DNA of 12,797 bases from assembly GCA_964426545.1 (NCBI GenBank), contig CAYRQP010000029.1:1-12797 (forward strand), written 5' to 3'. The DNA comes from CAYRQP01 sp964426545. Lineage in GTDB: Bacteria; Fermentibacterota; Fermentibacteria; Fermentibacterales; JCC-6. Below, one piece after another: positions 1 to 6,359 of the stretch (position 1 is the stretch's first letter; the number at the start of each line of letters is the position of its first letter). Below the pieces are notes generated by a model. It was not told where the DNA came from. It ran no database searches and worked only from the letters and a program-made list of their open reading frames with translations. Both the position numbers and the translations under genes were made by a program.

Positions 1-52
1 CCCTAGATAGTTCTGATTTTGTTGAAACAGAAATAAAATTCATAAATGAAAT

Positions 53-1009
53 CTAAGCTCGGCTCCGAAACAGCTTTGCACATCTTTGCTTGAGAAGTTC
101 GTGATAGAGTTCCTTTGATAAGTCACCCAGGTAACTGATGTCGATGAGTTTGTGCCATTTCGGTACAGAGGTTTCGAAAATTTGAAGGGATTTGTTTGAC
201 ACCTTCTCCGGAAGATCAAGCCTCTCGCGTCCAAAATAGTCAATCCAATCCTTTGCTGTCAGGTTGTTCTTTTTACCTCTTAGCGGCAAAGCAATCTCTT
301 CTATCTCCTCAAGTTTCCTTCCGATACCCTGAAATACAATAGTCGTGCTTAGATAATCGTATACCGGTGCCAATTCGAATTTACCGTCACGGTGGATTAT
401 CGAAAAATTCTTCAGGTGCATATCTTCATTGCCCACCAGGAAGTTGAATATCGATCGCTGGAATAGTTTTACTTTTTCTACTGCAGGGAATGTGCAGTAT
501 TTTTCCAGAATTTCAACCACTTTTTCCATGCTGTATCTGTACTTTGTATCTCTGTTCCTGCCGCTTAGCTGTGCAAAGTCCTCCAGTGCCAGTTTACGGT
601 TCTTACTGGCTCTGTCGAACCGTCTTATGAAGTATGTGAATGTTTTGTCAGCCGAAGTTACTAATCCATTCAGTGGCACATCCAGACCGGCAATAGATGC
701 CATATGCATTGTGAGAGCCTCGTTTTCAGGCATATCAGGATATTCATAATGCTGGGGCTTCAGGATGTAGCGGCCGCCACGGTCCACTATTTCGAAGACG
801 GCTTTCTTTACGCTGAGAACAACGCTGAGTTTCGGATGAACACCCTGAATCGATATTTTTTCTGCCCTAATAAGTGCTTCTCTGCGCTGCTCCTGTGCTG
901 AATATGGAAATGTGTTTAAATCAGTGAGTTTTCTGTTCAGTAATCCCAATCCGCGTTTCGAATATGTGTCTTCACCACAGTCTTCATACGTGATGGGACA
1001 GCGGTTCAC
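53..1009 (-). CDS. hipT: HipT-type serine/threonine kinase toxin of a HipBST system
   Basis: This 318-residue protein is a small HipA-like kinase lacking the N-terminal subdomain, which is encoded separately just upstream. Visible kinase features are the Gly-rich loop with S53-I-Q55-G-V-H-P-K60, the ATP-binding lysine in YILKP (K84), the catalytic stretch N194-E-D196-M-H-L-K-N201, and the metal-binding aspartate D218 in APVYDY. Known HipT of E. coli O127 phosphorylates tryptophanyl-tRNA synthetase, stopping translation; the same target here is inference. The start is GTG (1007-1009), overlapping the hipS stop by 4 bp (GTGA) and preceded by GAGGAA five bases upstream. The N-terminus (Cys-containing, then a short linker to the Gly-rich loop) fits HipT rather than full-length HipA. 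The reading frame appears intact. No terminator is visible in the 52 bases left before the window edge. Confidence 0.9.
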   Translation of the reverse strand: MNRCPITYEDCGEDTYSKRGLGLLNRKLTDLNTFPYSAQEQRREALIRAEKISIQGVHPKLSVVLSVKKAVFEIVDRGGRYILKPQHYEYPDMPENEALTMHMASIAGLDVPLNGLVTSADKTFTYFIRRFDRASKNRKLALEDFAQLSGRNRDTKYRYSMEKVVEILEKYCTFPAVEKVKLFQRSIFNFLVGNEDMHLKNFSIIHRDGKFELAPVYDYLSTTIVFQGIGRKLEEIEEIALPLRGKKNNLTAKDWIDYFGRERLDLPEKVSNKSLQIFETSVPKWHKLIDISYLGDLSKELYHELLKQRCAKLFRSRA

Positions 1010-1329
1010 GAGACTTCCTCAACTGTAACCGCTCCGATGAGTTCGGCACCGACAGCCATCAATTGCGCAAAATAATCCTGCCGGTCGATCTTCAATTGCG
1101 TAAGAAGAGCTTCAAGCATTACTCCTTCAGGAAGAAGTCCATCTAAATATGCAGGAAATTCGGAGAATTCATAAACCTTTTGTGAAGTGGGCATTGTAAG
1201 TGATATGGGTATTCCATCATAAACATCACTGTAAACAAAACTGTATTCCCTGTTAAACTCCAACTCATAGAGAATCCCTGCCAACCTGCCGTGCATGAAT
1301 ATTTTTGCCTGTCTTATTGATTCGGACAC
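1006..1329 (-). CDS. hipS: HipS antitoxin (HipA N-subdomain-1-like)
   Basis: A 107-residue protein matching the HipA N-terminal subdomain 1 as a stand-alone protein. The hallmark FPAYLDGLLPEG is at residues 58-69, and the region before it has the GRLAG...FVY...Y...SLTMP pattern of that fold. In the characterised HipBST system HipS is the antitoxin that inhibits HipT, while HipB is the DNA-binding partner; this role is carried over by homology. An upstream GTG at 1335 overlaps the hipB stop, but the AGGAGG at 1336-1341 touches it directly and is six bases from the GTG at 1329, so I chose 1329. The gene sits between hipB and hipT with essentially no gaps, which predicts a single transcript. There is no sign of truncation. 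Confidence 0.88.
   Translation of the reverse strand: MSESIRQAKIFMHGRLAGILYELEFNREYSFVYSDVYDGIPISLTMPTSQKVYEFSEFPAYLDGLLPEGVMLEALLTQLKIDRQDYFAQLMAVGAELIGAVTVEEVS
1015..1020 (-). promoter_or_regulatory. Ribosome binding site of hipT
   Basis: GAGGAA on the minus strand lies five bases before the GTG at 1009 and inside the end of hipS. It supports the GTG start and translational coupling of toxin to HipS. Confidence 0.6.
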
Positions 1330-1331
1330 TC

Positions 1332-1589
1332 TCACCCTCCTGCCTTTACGCTGCTTTTTTTGTACTGCTCCATCAGCGGCCCTTCAAAGTGGATATCTAT
1401 ATTCAAGGCGGCAAGTACGGATAAAACATTCTTCATCTGGACTGTTGTCTTGCCTTTTTCAATATCGAAAACAGTTGCCTTGCCTATTCCGGCAAGGTCT
1501 GCCAATTGAATCTGCGTCAATCCCGCTTTCCGGCGGTGAAACCGGATAAGTTCTCCCAGTTTTCGCATTGTTTCTTTAACATCAATCAT
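1332..1589 (-). CDS. hipB: HipB-type Xre/Cro HTH regulator
   Basis: An 85-residue DNA-binding protein of the Xre/HipB family. The HTH spans about residues 11-45: the RRKAGLTQIQLADLAGIG stretch, then recognition helix KATVFDIEKGK. It is followed by TTVQMKNVLSVLAALNIDIHFEG, typical of HipB, which ends in a short dimerising strand. It is first in the hipB-hipS-hipT operon and is expected to autorepress through the palindrome at 1623-1643. The ATG at 1587-1589 has a weak AAGGCGG about six bases upstream. The basic C-terminal tail (MEQYKKSSVKAGG) is short. The protein is the usual size for the family and appears intact. Confidence 0.9.
   Translation of the reverse strand: MIDVKETMRKLGELIRFHRRKAGLTQIQLADLAGIGKATVFDIEKGKTTVQMKNVLSVLAALNIDIHFEGPLMEQYKKSSVKAGG
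1336..1341 (-). promoter_or_regulatory. Strong ribosome binding site that decides the hipS start
   Basis: A perfect AGGAGG (minus strand), inside the last codons of hipB. Its spacing is zero to the GTG at 1335 and six bases to the GTG at 1329, favouring the latter. It is the strongest Shine-Dalgarno sequence of the operon, consistent with antitoxin being made in excess. Confidence 0.65.
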
Positions 1590-1617
1590 ATATACCCGCC
1601 TTATTTACTGTTATGGC

Positions 1618-1648
1618 AGTATATTATTGTGTTTCACGATAATGTCAA
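1618..1648 (-). promoter_or_regulatory. Promoter of the hipBST operon
   Basis: On the minus strand a perfect -35 TTGACA (1643-1648) is followed by TATACT (1618-1623, 19-base spacer) or TAATAT (1621-1626, 16-base spacer). It is about 30-60 bases before the hipB ATG. Which -10 is used cannot be told by eye. Confidence 0.6.
1623..1643 (-). promoter_or_regulatory. Probable HipB operator (palindrome in the promoter spacer)
   Basis: A 21-bp inverted repeat reads ATTATTGTG, TTT, CACGATAAT on the plus strand. The 9-base arms differ at one position. It fills the space between -35 and -10 of the hipBST promoter, so a bound dimer would block RNA polymerase, as expected for autoregulation by HipB. The sequence differs from the E. 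coli hipBA operator consensus (TATCC-N8-GGATA). Confidence 0.6.
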
Positions 1649-1679
1649 GGGGGGTGTTGTTATGAGTTATGTATATTTT

Positions 1680-1709
1680 CTGTTGCGGCAGTATTAATAT
1701 GGGTTTCAC
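1680..1709 (-). repeat. Degenerate second copy of the hipBST operator region
   Basis: These 30 bases match 1608-1637 at 22 of 30 positions, 72 bases away. The blocks CTGTT, GGCAGTAT and GTTTCAC are shared. The palindrome itself is not preserved in this copy, so it could be an upstream half-operator or a decayed duplication. Confidence 0.4.
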
Positions 1710-1835
1710 ATAGGGAAACTGGTCGGATTCTCTCATGGTCAGTGCAATATTTCGGAATAACCTATCCGTATATTTGCACGACCCAGGTATGTCTCGGTAT
1801 TATGCATAGTTTCAAAATTAACTTGAATGTCGTTT

Positions 1836-1890
1836 TATCAGCGTCTACTTCAATCACAAACGTTGGGTTCTAAGTCCGACCCCGAGTTAT
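1836..1890. repeat. 55-bp sequence left of the gap, identical to 1991-2045
   Basis: All 55 bases preceding the N run are repeated exactly after it. Exact contig-end overlaps of this size are typical of k-mer assemblers, so the true sequence is probably one copy with no gap; a real direct repeat remains possible. Confidence 0.85.
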
Positions 1891-1990
1891 NNNNNNNNNN
1901 NNNNNNNNNNNNNNNNNNNNNNNNNNNNNNNNNNNNNNNNNNNNNNNNNNNNNNNNNNNNNNNNNNNNNNNNNNNNNNNNNNNNNNNNNN
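1891..1990. other. Assembly gap (100 N)
   Basis: A run of exactly 100 Ns, the conventional unknown-size scaffold gap. Reading frames crossing it cannot be trusted. Confidence 0.99.
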
Positions 1991-2045
1991 TATCAGCGTC
2001 TACTTCAATCACAAACGTTGGGTTCTAAGTCCGACCCCGAGTTAT
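1991..2045. repeat. 55-bp sequence right of the gap, identical to 1836-1890
   Basis: Exact second copy of the contig-end sequence; see the left copy. Confidence 0.85.
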
Positions 2046-2304
2046 TGATGCCTACCTTGCTGATGTCATTCAGACGAATTTAGACAGTTCGGGACTCAAT
2101 CTGAGCGAACTATGCACTATCATCAAGCAGATAAGTGAGTATTTTCAGGGTAACACTGATTACTACGTCTGAAAATAATCCGTTTCGCCAGACAGTAGTT
2201 TATTGTATTATTATAGGATTGAACTATTTGGAAGCCTTGCAGGTATAGAAGATAGAGATCTTCCTGTTTTGGATTTGTTTTCTGAGTCAGAAATTGAAAG
2301 ATAG
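2029..2304 (+). pseudogene. Possible decayed reading frame, unrecognised
   Basis: In one frame, two amino-acid stretches with normal protein composition follow each other. The first ends in LNLSELCTIIKQISEYFQGN..YYV before TGA at 2170. The second, after a further TAA at 2176, includes ELFGSLAGIEDRDLPVLDLF and ends at TAG 2302, ten bases before the aldolase ATG. Neither has a credible start codon, and a TAA closes the frame just upstream at about 2026. This could be a gene broken by two stops, with its front lost at the assembly gap, or chance. I cannot name a family. Confidence 0.25.
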
Positions 2305-2313
2305 GATAATATT

Positions 2314-3144
2314 ATGCGACAATACAAGGTCGATGAGATAGCCAAAATGATCGATCATACGGAGTTGAAAGCCACCTCCGGAAAGAAGAAGATTAGAAAT
2401 CTCTGCCGAGAGGCTGACAGGTTCGGGTTCATTTCGGTCTGCGTGAATCCCGCTCATGTGGCATACGCAAGCGAACTGCTGGCTGAAAGTGATGTGCTTG
2501 TATGCAGTGTTGTCGGTTTTCCGCTCGGAATGAGTACTTCCGACATCAAGGCAAAGGAAGCCGAAAAGGCTGTTTCCGAAGGTGCCATGGAAATCGACAT
2601 GGTCATCAATGTCGCTGCAATGTCGGATGGCGATTATGAATATGTTCTGAGTGACATCAGGCGGGTTGTTCAGGCAAGCGCTCCGGCAATAGTTAAAGTC
2701 ATTCTGGAGACCTGTTACCTGAAAGACGAAGAAATTGTCAAAGCCTGTGAACTGGCTGTAGAAGCCGGTGCTCATTTTGTTAAGACTTCTACCGGTTTCG
2801 GGGCTTTCGGAGCTTTCGAACATCATATAAGACTGATGCGCAGAACTGTCGGCCCCTATATAGGCGTGAAGGCATCAGGCGGAGTTTCCACGGCCAAGGA
2901 TGTCATTAGAATGATCAATGCAGGTGCAAGCAGGCTGGGAACCAGTGCGGGAATTGTGATTCTGGAGGGTATAAAGATGTTCAGGCACGTTCCTGAAGCC
3001 TGGATGCAGCCGCAGATACCCTGTCATATCTGTTCCGTCCGAAGCGCAAACATGGCAAAACTGACCAAGGGTATGTATCAATACTATACCAACATGTGTA
3101 AACAGTGTGAGTATCAGGACAAATACAACAAGTTTTATGAATAG
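2314..3144 (+). CDS. deoC: Deoxyribose-phosphate aldolase (DeoC) with cysteine-rich C-terminal tail
   Basis: A class I aldolase cleaving 2-deoxyribose 5-phosphate to glyceraldehyde 3-phosphate and acetaldehyde in nucleoside catabolism. The TIM-barrel motifs are in order: IDHTELKAT (13-21), VGFPLG (67-72), EIDMVIN (93-99), KVILETCYL (128-136), the Schiff-base lysine K157 in FVKTSTGFG, K186 in GVKASGGV, and the phosphate site GASRLGTSAG (204-213). D95 would be the proton-relay aspartate. Unlike most DeoC proteins, about 50 residues follow the barrel and hold C237-H-I-C240 and C262-K-Q-C265, a possible zinc or Fe-S knuckle. The ATG has AGGA seven bases upstream. The stop lies 11 bases before an aldehyde:ferredoxin oxidoreductase, implying co-transcription and joint use of the aldehyde product. 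Confidence 0.92.
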   Translation: MRQYKVDEIAKMIDHTELKATSGKKKIRNLCREADRFGFISVCVNPAHVAYASELLAESDVLVCSVVGFPLGMSTSDIKAKEAEKAVSEGAMEIDMVINVAAMSDGDYEYVLSDIRRVVQASAPAIVKVILETCYLKDEEIVKACELAVEAGAHFVKTSTGFGAFGAFEHHIRLMRRTVGPYIGVKASGGVSTAKDVIRMINAGASRLGTSAGIVILEGIKMFRHVPEAWMQPQIPCHICSVRSANMAKLTKGMYQYYTNMCKQCEYQDKYNKFYE

Positions 3145-3155
3145 GAGTCGATACT

Positions 3156-4931
3156 ATGAATGGCTGGATGAACAAGATTGTAAAAATAAACCTTTCCACA
3201 GGGAAACAGGAAACTGTTGAGATAAGTGAAGATATTCGCAGGAAATATATTGGCGGGCGAGGACTGGGTGTAAAACTTTATAGTGATATGTGTTCACCCG
3301 AAATTGATCCTCTTTCCGAAGACAACGCAATGATATTATTAACGGGGCCACTTACAGGAATAATGCCCACTGCGGGCAGATATCAGGTCATTTCAAAATC
3401 TCCCCTTACAGGAACAATCACTGATTCGAGTTCCGGCGGCATTTTTGGTGCGATGCTCAAGAAAGCCGGATTCGACGGAATAATCATCACGGGAAAAGCA
3501 GATAAACCTGTGTATCTCACTATATCCGAAGATGCAATCGATATTAAATGTGCCGAACACCTTTGGGGTAAAGACACTCACGAAACCCCCGCCCTTATCA
3601 AGGAAACAGAGAACATCAAGAATATATCCATTGCCTGTATCGGTCCTGCGGGAGAAAATTTGGTTTCCTTTGCGGCTGTTATGAACGACAATGACAGAGC
3701 TACGGGAAGGGGCGGACTCGGTGCTGTAATGGGTTCGAAAAAATTAAAGGCAGTCACGGCTTCCGGAAAGAAAGAGATAAAGGTAAGTGAACCCGAAGCA
3801 TTGAAGGAACTGCTCTTTACCCTCGACCGTCTTATAGACAAAAACCCGCTGACGGGGAAAGCGCTGAAACTGCTGGGAACTTCCGCTCTCGTAAGAATCA
3901 TAAACGAACACGGCATGTATCCAACCCGGAACTTCAGGGAAGGCGTGTTCAATGATGCAGAAGGGGTCAGCGGTGAGAAGATGGCTGAAACCATCCTGAC
4001 CGGCAAGAACGCCTGTTTCAAATGTCCGATTGCCTGCAGTAGAAAAACAAAGGCACACAACAGAAAGGGTGAAGGTCCGGAATACGAATCATCCTGGGCG
4101 TTTGGTGCCCAGCTTGGAATAAATGATCTGGAAACCATTGCGGAAGCCAATTATACCTGCAACGAACTCGGGATGGACACCATAACAGTCGGCAGCACAA
4201 TAGGCTGTGCAATGGAACTCTATGAAAAGGGTGCATTCCCCCATAAACTCGACTGGGGTGACTCGGCAAATCTGGTGAAGATTGTTGAAGACATGGCTTA
4301 TAAGAGAGGAATATTGGGGAAAGAACTGGCTCTCGGTTCAAAAAGACTGGCAGAAAAGTACGGAATGCCCGAACTTGCAATGCAGGTAAAAGGTCTGGAG
4401 ATTCCTGCCTATGACCCGCGGGGCGCTCAGGGACAGGCTCTCTCCTATGCAACATCTAACCGCGGCGGATGCCACCTTCGTGCTTATCTTATATCATCGG
4501 AAATTCTGGGGTTACCCGCCTTCATAGATAGGTTTTCCACATCGGGAAAGGCTGCTATAGTCGCCCTTCAGCAGGACATATCAGCGGTCATCGATTCCTT
4601 TGTTCTCTGTAGATTCCTGCAGTTTGCCATGAGTCTCTCCACCTTCACCGAAATGTACAAAGTAGTAACGGGAATTGATATCACGGAAGACGAACTTCTC
4701 GAAGTCGGTACCAGAATATATAATCTGGAAAGGAAATACAATTCAGAAGCAGGCTTCACGCGGAAGGATGACATGCTTCCGCCCAGATTCCTGAACGAGT
4801 CACTTCCTGATGGGGCTTCGAGAAACAGGCTCGTTAAACTGGATGAAATGCTGGATGAATATTACAGCATTCGGGGTTGGGACAGGAACGGCGTTCCAAA
4901 ACAGGAAACTCTCGACAAACTGGGACTATAG
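3156..4931 (+). CDS. Tungsten-type aldehyde:ferredoxin oxidoreductase
   Basis: A 591-residue member of the AOR family, close to the usual length of about 600. Such enzymes hold a bis-pterin tungsten (or molybdenum) cofactor and one [4Fe-4S] cluster, and oxidise aldehydes to acids with ferredoxin as acceptor in the cytoplasm. Visible are the N-terminal GGRGLG, TGPLTG and RYQVISKSPLTG blocks, the cluster ligands C287-x2-C290-x3-C294 with a fourth cysteine C485 in VLCRF, GPEYES, and the cofactor region DPRGAQGQALSYATSNRGGCH. It starts 11 bases after the aldolase gene with GGAG eight bases before the ATG. Because DeoC releases acetaldehyde, acetaldehyde is a natural substrate candidate, but formaldehyde- or glyceraldehyde-phosphate-type specificities of the family cannot be excluded from sequence. 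Confidence 0.93.
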   Translation: MNGWMNKIVKINLSTGKQETVEISEDIRRKYIGGRGLGVKLYSDMCSPEIDPLSEDNAMILLTGPLTGIMPTAGRYQVISKSPLTGTITDSSSGGIFGAMLKKAGFDGIIITGKADKPVYLTISEDAIDIKCAEHLWGKDTHETPALIKETENIKNISIACIGPAGENLVSFAAVMNDNDRATGRGGLGAVMGSKKLKAVTASGKKEIKVSEPEALKELLFTLDRLIDKNPLTGKALKLLGTSALVRIINEHGMYPTRNFREGVFNDAEGVSGEKMAETILTGKNACFKCPIACSRKTKAHNRKGEGPEYESSWAFGAQLGINDLETIAEANYTCNELGMDTITVGSTIGCAMELYEKGAFPHKLDWGDSANLVKIVEDMAYKRGILGKELALGSKRLAEKYGMPELAMQVKGLEIPAYDPRGAQGQALSYATSNRGGCHLRAYLISSEILGLPAFIDRFSTSGKAAIVALQQDISAVIDSFVLCRFLQFAMSLSTFTEMYKVVTGIDITEDELLEVGTRIYNLERKYNSEAGFTRKDDMLPPRFLNESLPDGASRNRLVKLDEMLDEYYSIRGWDRNGVPKQETLDKLGL

Positions 4932-4963
4932 ATCTTTCTGATTACAGTGCGTTCGGACAGGCA

Positions 4964-6115
4964 TCAGTACATCTCGTAGCGAACCAGTCGTCCATCGAGT
5001 TTACCATTATGAAGCAATATTTTCTGTGAAGTTCTGAGGCCTACTCTTTTGATGAGTTCTCTCTTCCCGAAATAAACCCATGCGGTAGATTCAGTACAGC
5101 GCTGCTTGAGAAAATCCCCAAATTCTTTCATAAACACCTTCATGTTCATTTTATCTTCGAGCCGCAGTCCATAAGGCGGATTGGTGATTATCGTCTGTCC
5201 CCTGAGTTCTTCTATTTTTTGATATGCAGTTTCCTTCAAAACAATCCGGTCTCCCTGCGGAAGCAATCTGCAATTGCATCGTGCAACCTTTATTACACCC
5301 CCGGAAATGTCGGAACCGTTTATCAGTCCTTTCGGCAATTCCCTGATTCCGGAGTTTATCTCACTTCGCAGTTCCTTCCATCTCTTCCTGTCGAACTCGG
5401 GAAGCCTTTCGAATCCGAACTTCCTTCTGAGATACCCCGAAGGTATCCGGCAGTATTTCATCATTGCTTCGCAGAGAATAGTGCCCGAGCCGCAGAATGG
5501 ATCATAGAGAGGTGTGGTCCCGTCCCATTCGGTAAGCTCAACAATGGCGGCGGCAAGAGTTTCCTGCATGGGCGCTTCGACGGACTGTCTGCGGTATCCC
5601 CTTCTGTGCAGGGCTCCACCGGAAGTATCTATCCGCACATATGCACGATTGTTGTGTATGCGCAGCCCAATCCATAGGTCCGGGTTCTTTGTATCTACAT
5701 TGGGTCTTCTTCCATGTTTTTCCATGAACCGGTCCGCTATAGCGTCCTTGAGCCTTAATGCTGCAAATTTGGAATGACTGATATTGGAATTGTGAACTGA
5801 TGCGAAAACAGCAAATGTGCTGGCGGGAGTAAGAAACTGTGACCAGTCAATCGATTTTGCCGTACTGTGCAGATAACTGTCACTGTGGCAATCGAATGTA
5901 ATCAGTGGTGCCATTATTCTCGAGAAGAATCTCGATTGATAGTTGATTCTGCATAGCGTATCGAAACTACACTTAAAGAATACTCCCCTGTAAGCATCGC
6001 TCAGTTCCGTTGCACCTAAATCAAGCAGTTCCTTTTCGCCAAGTTCCTTCAAGTCTTCGGCAATCATGCCGAAGTAACGCCCTGTCGTCTGATACTCGAA
6101 CAAATCAACCTCCAT
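4964..6115 (-). CDS. THUMP-domain RNA guanine-N2 methyltransferase (RlmL N-half/Trm14-like)
   Basis: An S-adenosylmethionine-dependent RNA methyltransferase of the UPF0020 family. Members include the N-terminal half of RlmL (m2G2445 of 23S rRNA) and archaeal/eukaryotic Trm14-type tRNA enzymes. A ferredoxin-like/THUMP region covers roughly residues 5-165. GYRR (173-176) precedes the Rossmann domain with SAM motif DPFCGSG (205-211) and catalytic NPPYGLRL (312-319). At 383 residues it matches stand-alone members and lacks the C-terminal half of enterobacterial RlmL. A TTG at 6124 is also in frame, but the ATG at 6113-6115 has GGAC just before it and gives the usual length. It converges on the oxidoreductase gene with 32 bases between them and no clear terminator. 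The rRNA target is family-based inference. Confidence 0.88.
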   Translation of the reverse strand: MEVDLFEYQTTGRYFGMIAEDLKELGEKELLDLGATELSDAYRGVFFKCSFDTLCRINYQSRFFSRIMAPLITFDCHSDSYLHSTAKSIDWSQFLTPASTFAVFASVHNSNISHSKFAALRLKDAIADRFMEKHGRRPNVDTKNPDLWIGLRIHNNRAYVRIDTSGGALHRRGYRRQSVEAPMQETLAAAIVELTEWDGTTPLYDPFCGSGTILCEAMMKYCRIPSGYLRRKFGFERLPEFDRKRWKELRSEINSGIRELPKGLINGSDISGGVIKVARCNCRLLPQGDRIVLKETAYQKIEELRGQTIITNPPYGLRLEDKMNMKVFMKEFGDFLKQRCTESTAWVYFGKRELIKRVGLRTSQKILLHNGKLDGRLVRYEMY

Positions 6116-6235
6116 AGTGTCCAAAATTACACTGCTACTCTAAAGATGCCGAAATATACCAATATCCGCAGATTAAGTTTCACCAATCAAATAAGCTCCT
6201 TTTACGGGCAGCTATCTTCACTCCAAATGTTCTTT

Positions 6236-6284
6236 GTTTACAACTTGTTTACAACTTGTATATTACAAAGTAAGAATAGTTGTA
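6236..6284 (+). repeat. Repeated TACAACT boxes: tandem 11-mer plus one inverted copy
   Basis: The 11-mer GTTTACAACTT occurs twice head-to-tail (6236-6246, 6247-6257). Its core TACAACT (6239-6245, 6250-6256) recurs inverted as AGTTGTA at 6278-6284. The boxes overlap and flank the predicted promoter, so they are candidate operators, perhaps for the winged-helix protein encoded just downstream. Confidence 0.5.
6237..6264 (+). promoter_or_regulatory. Likely promoter of the ATPase regulator gene
   Basis: TTTACA (6237-6242) and TATATT (6259-6264), each 5/6 to the sigma70 consensus, are 16 bases apart and point to the gene at 6360, giving a leader of about 90 bases. A second TATAAT at 6331-6336 lacks a good -35. 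Confidence 0.5.
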
Positions 6285-6359
6285 TACTATCCGTAATTAT
6301 TTTTGTCATGTTCAGTATGGTCTGATTTTTTATAATCAGGTTTGAATATAGGAGAGAAC

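Larger units (their letters stand above)
1650..2313. other. Gene-poor stretch around the gap
   Basis: Apart from the operator-like copy, the gap flanks and the decayed frame at 2029-2304, I see no convincing gene, RNA or terminator here. Short open frames near 1665 and 1827 lack coding character. The promoter for the downstream aldolase gene should lie in the right part, but only weak -35/-10 look-alikes are visible (for example TTGAAC at 2219 with TATAGA at 2244). Confidence 0.5.

Noticed and set aside
429..901. Open frames on the plus strand across hipT
   Set aside because: They are antisense to a clear kinase gene with intact motifs and have no family resemblance or ribosome sites.
1827..2048. 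Open frame reading through the N gap
   Set aside because: It exists only because Ns do not create stops; after collapsing the 55-base overlap it ends within a few codons and lacks protein character.
2287..2826. 179-codon frame antisense to the aldolase gene
   Set aside because: It is the mirror of a strongly conserved TIM-barrel coding sequence, with cysteine- and histidine-rich composition typical of antisense frames.
3578..4455. Long antisense frames across the oxidoreductase gene
   Set aside because: Proline/serine/arginine-rich translations without motifs; the sense gene explains the region fully.
5219..5777. Plus-strand frames inside the methyltransferase gene
   Set aside because: The minus strand carries DPFCGSG and NPPYGLRL motifs; the plus frames are shadows.
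6303..6336. Second promoter, TTGTCA with TATAAT, before the ATPase regulator
   Set aside because: The 22-base spacing is too long and the TATAAT lies within a small AT-rich hairpin; the TTTACA/TATATT pair is better spaced.
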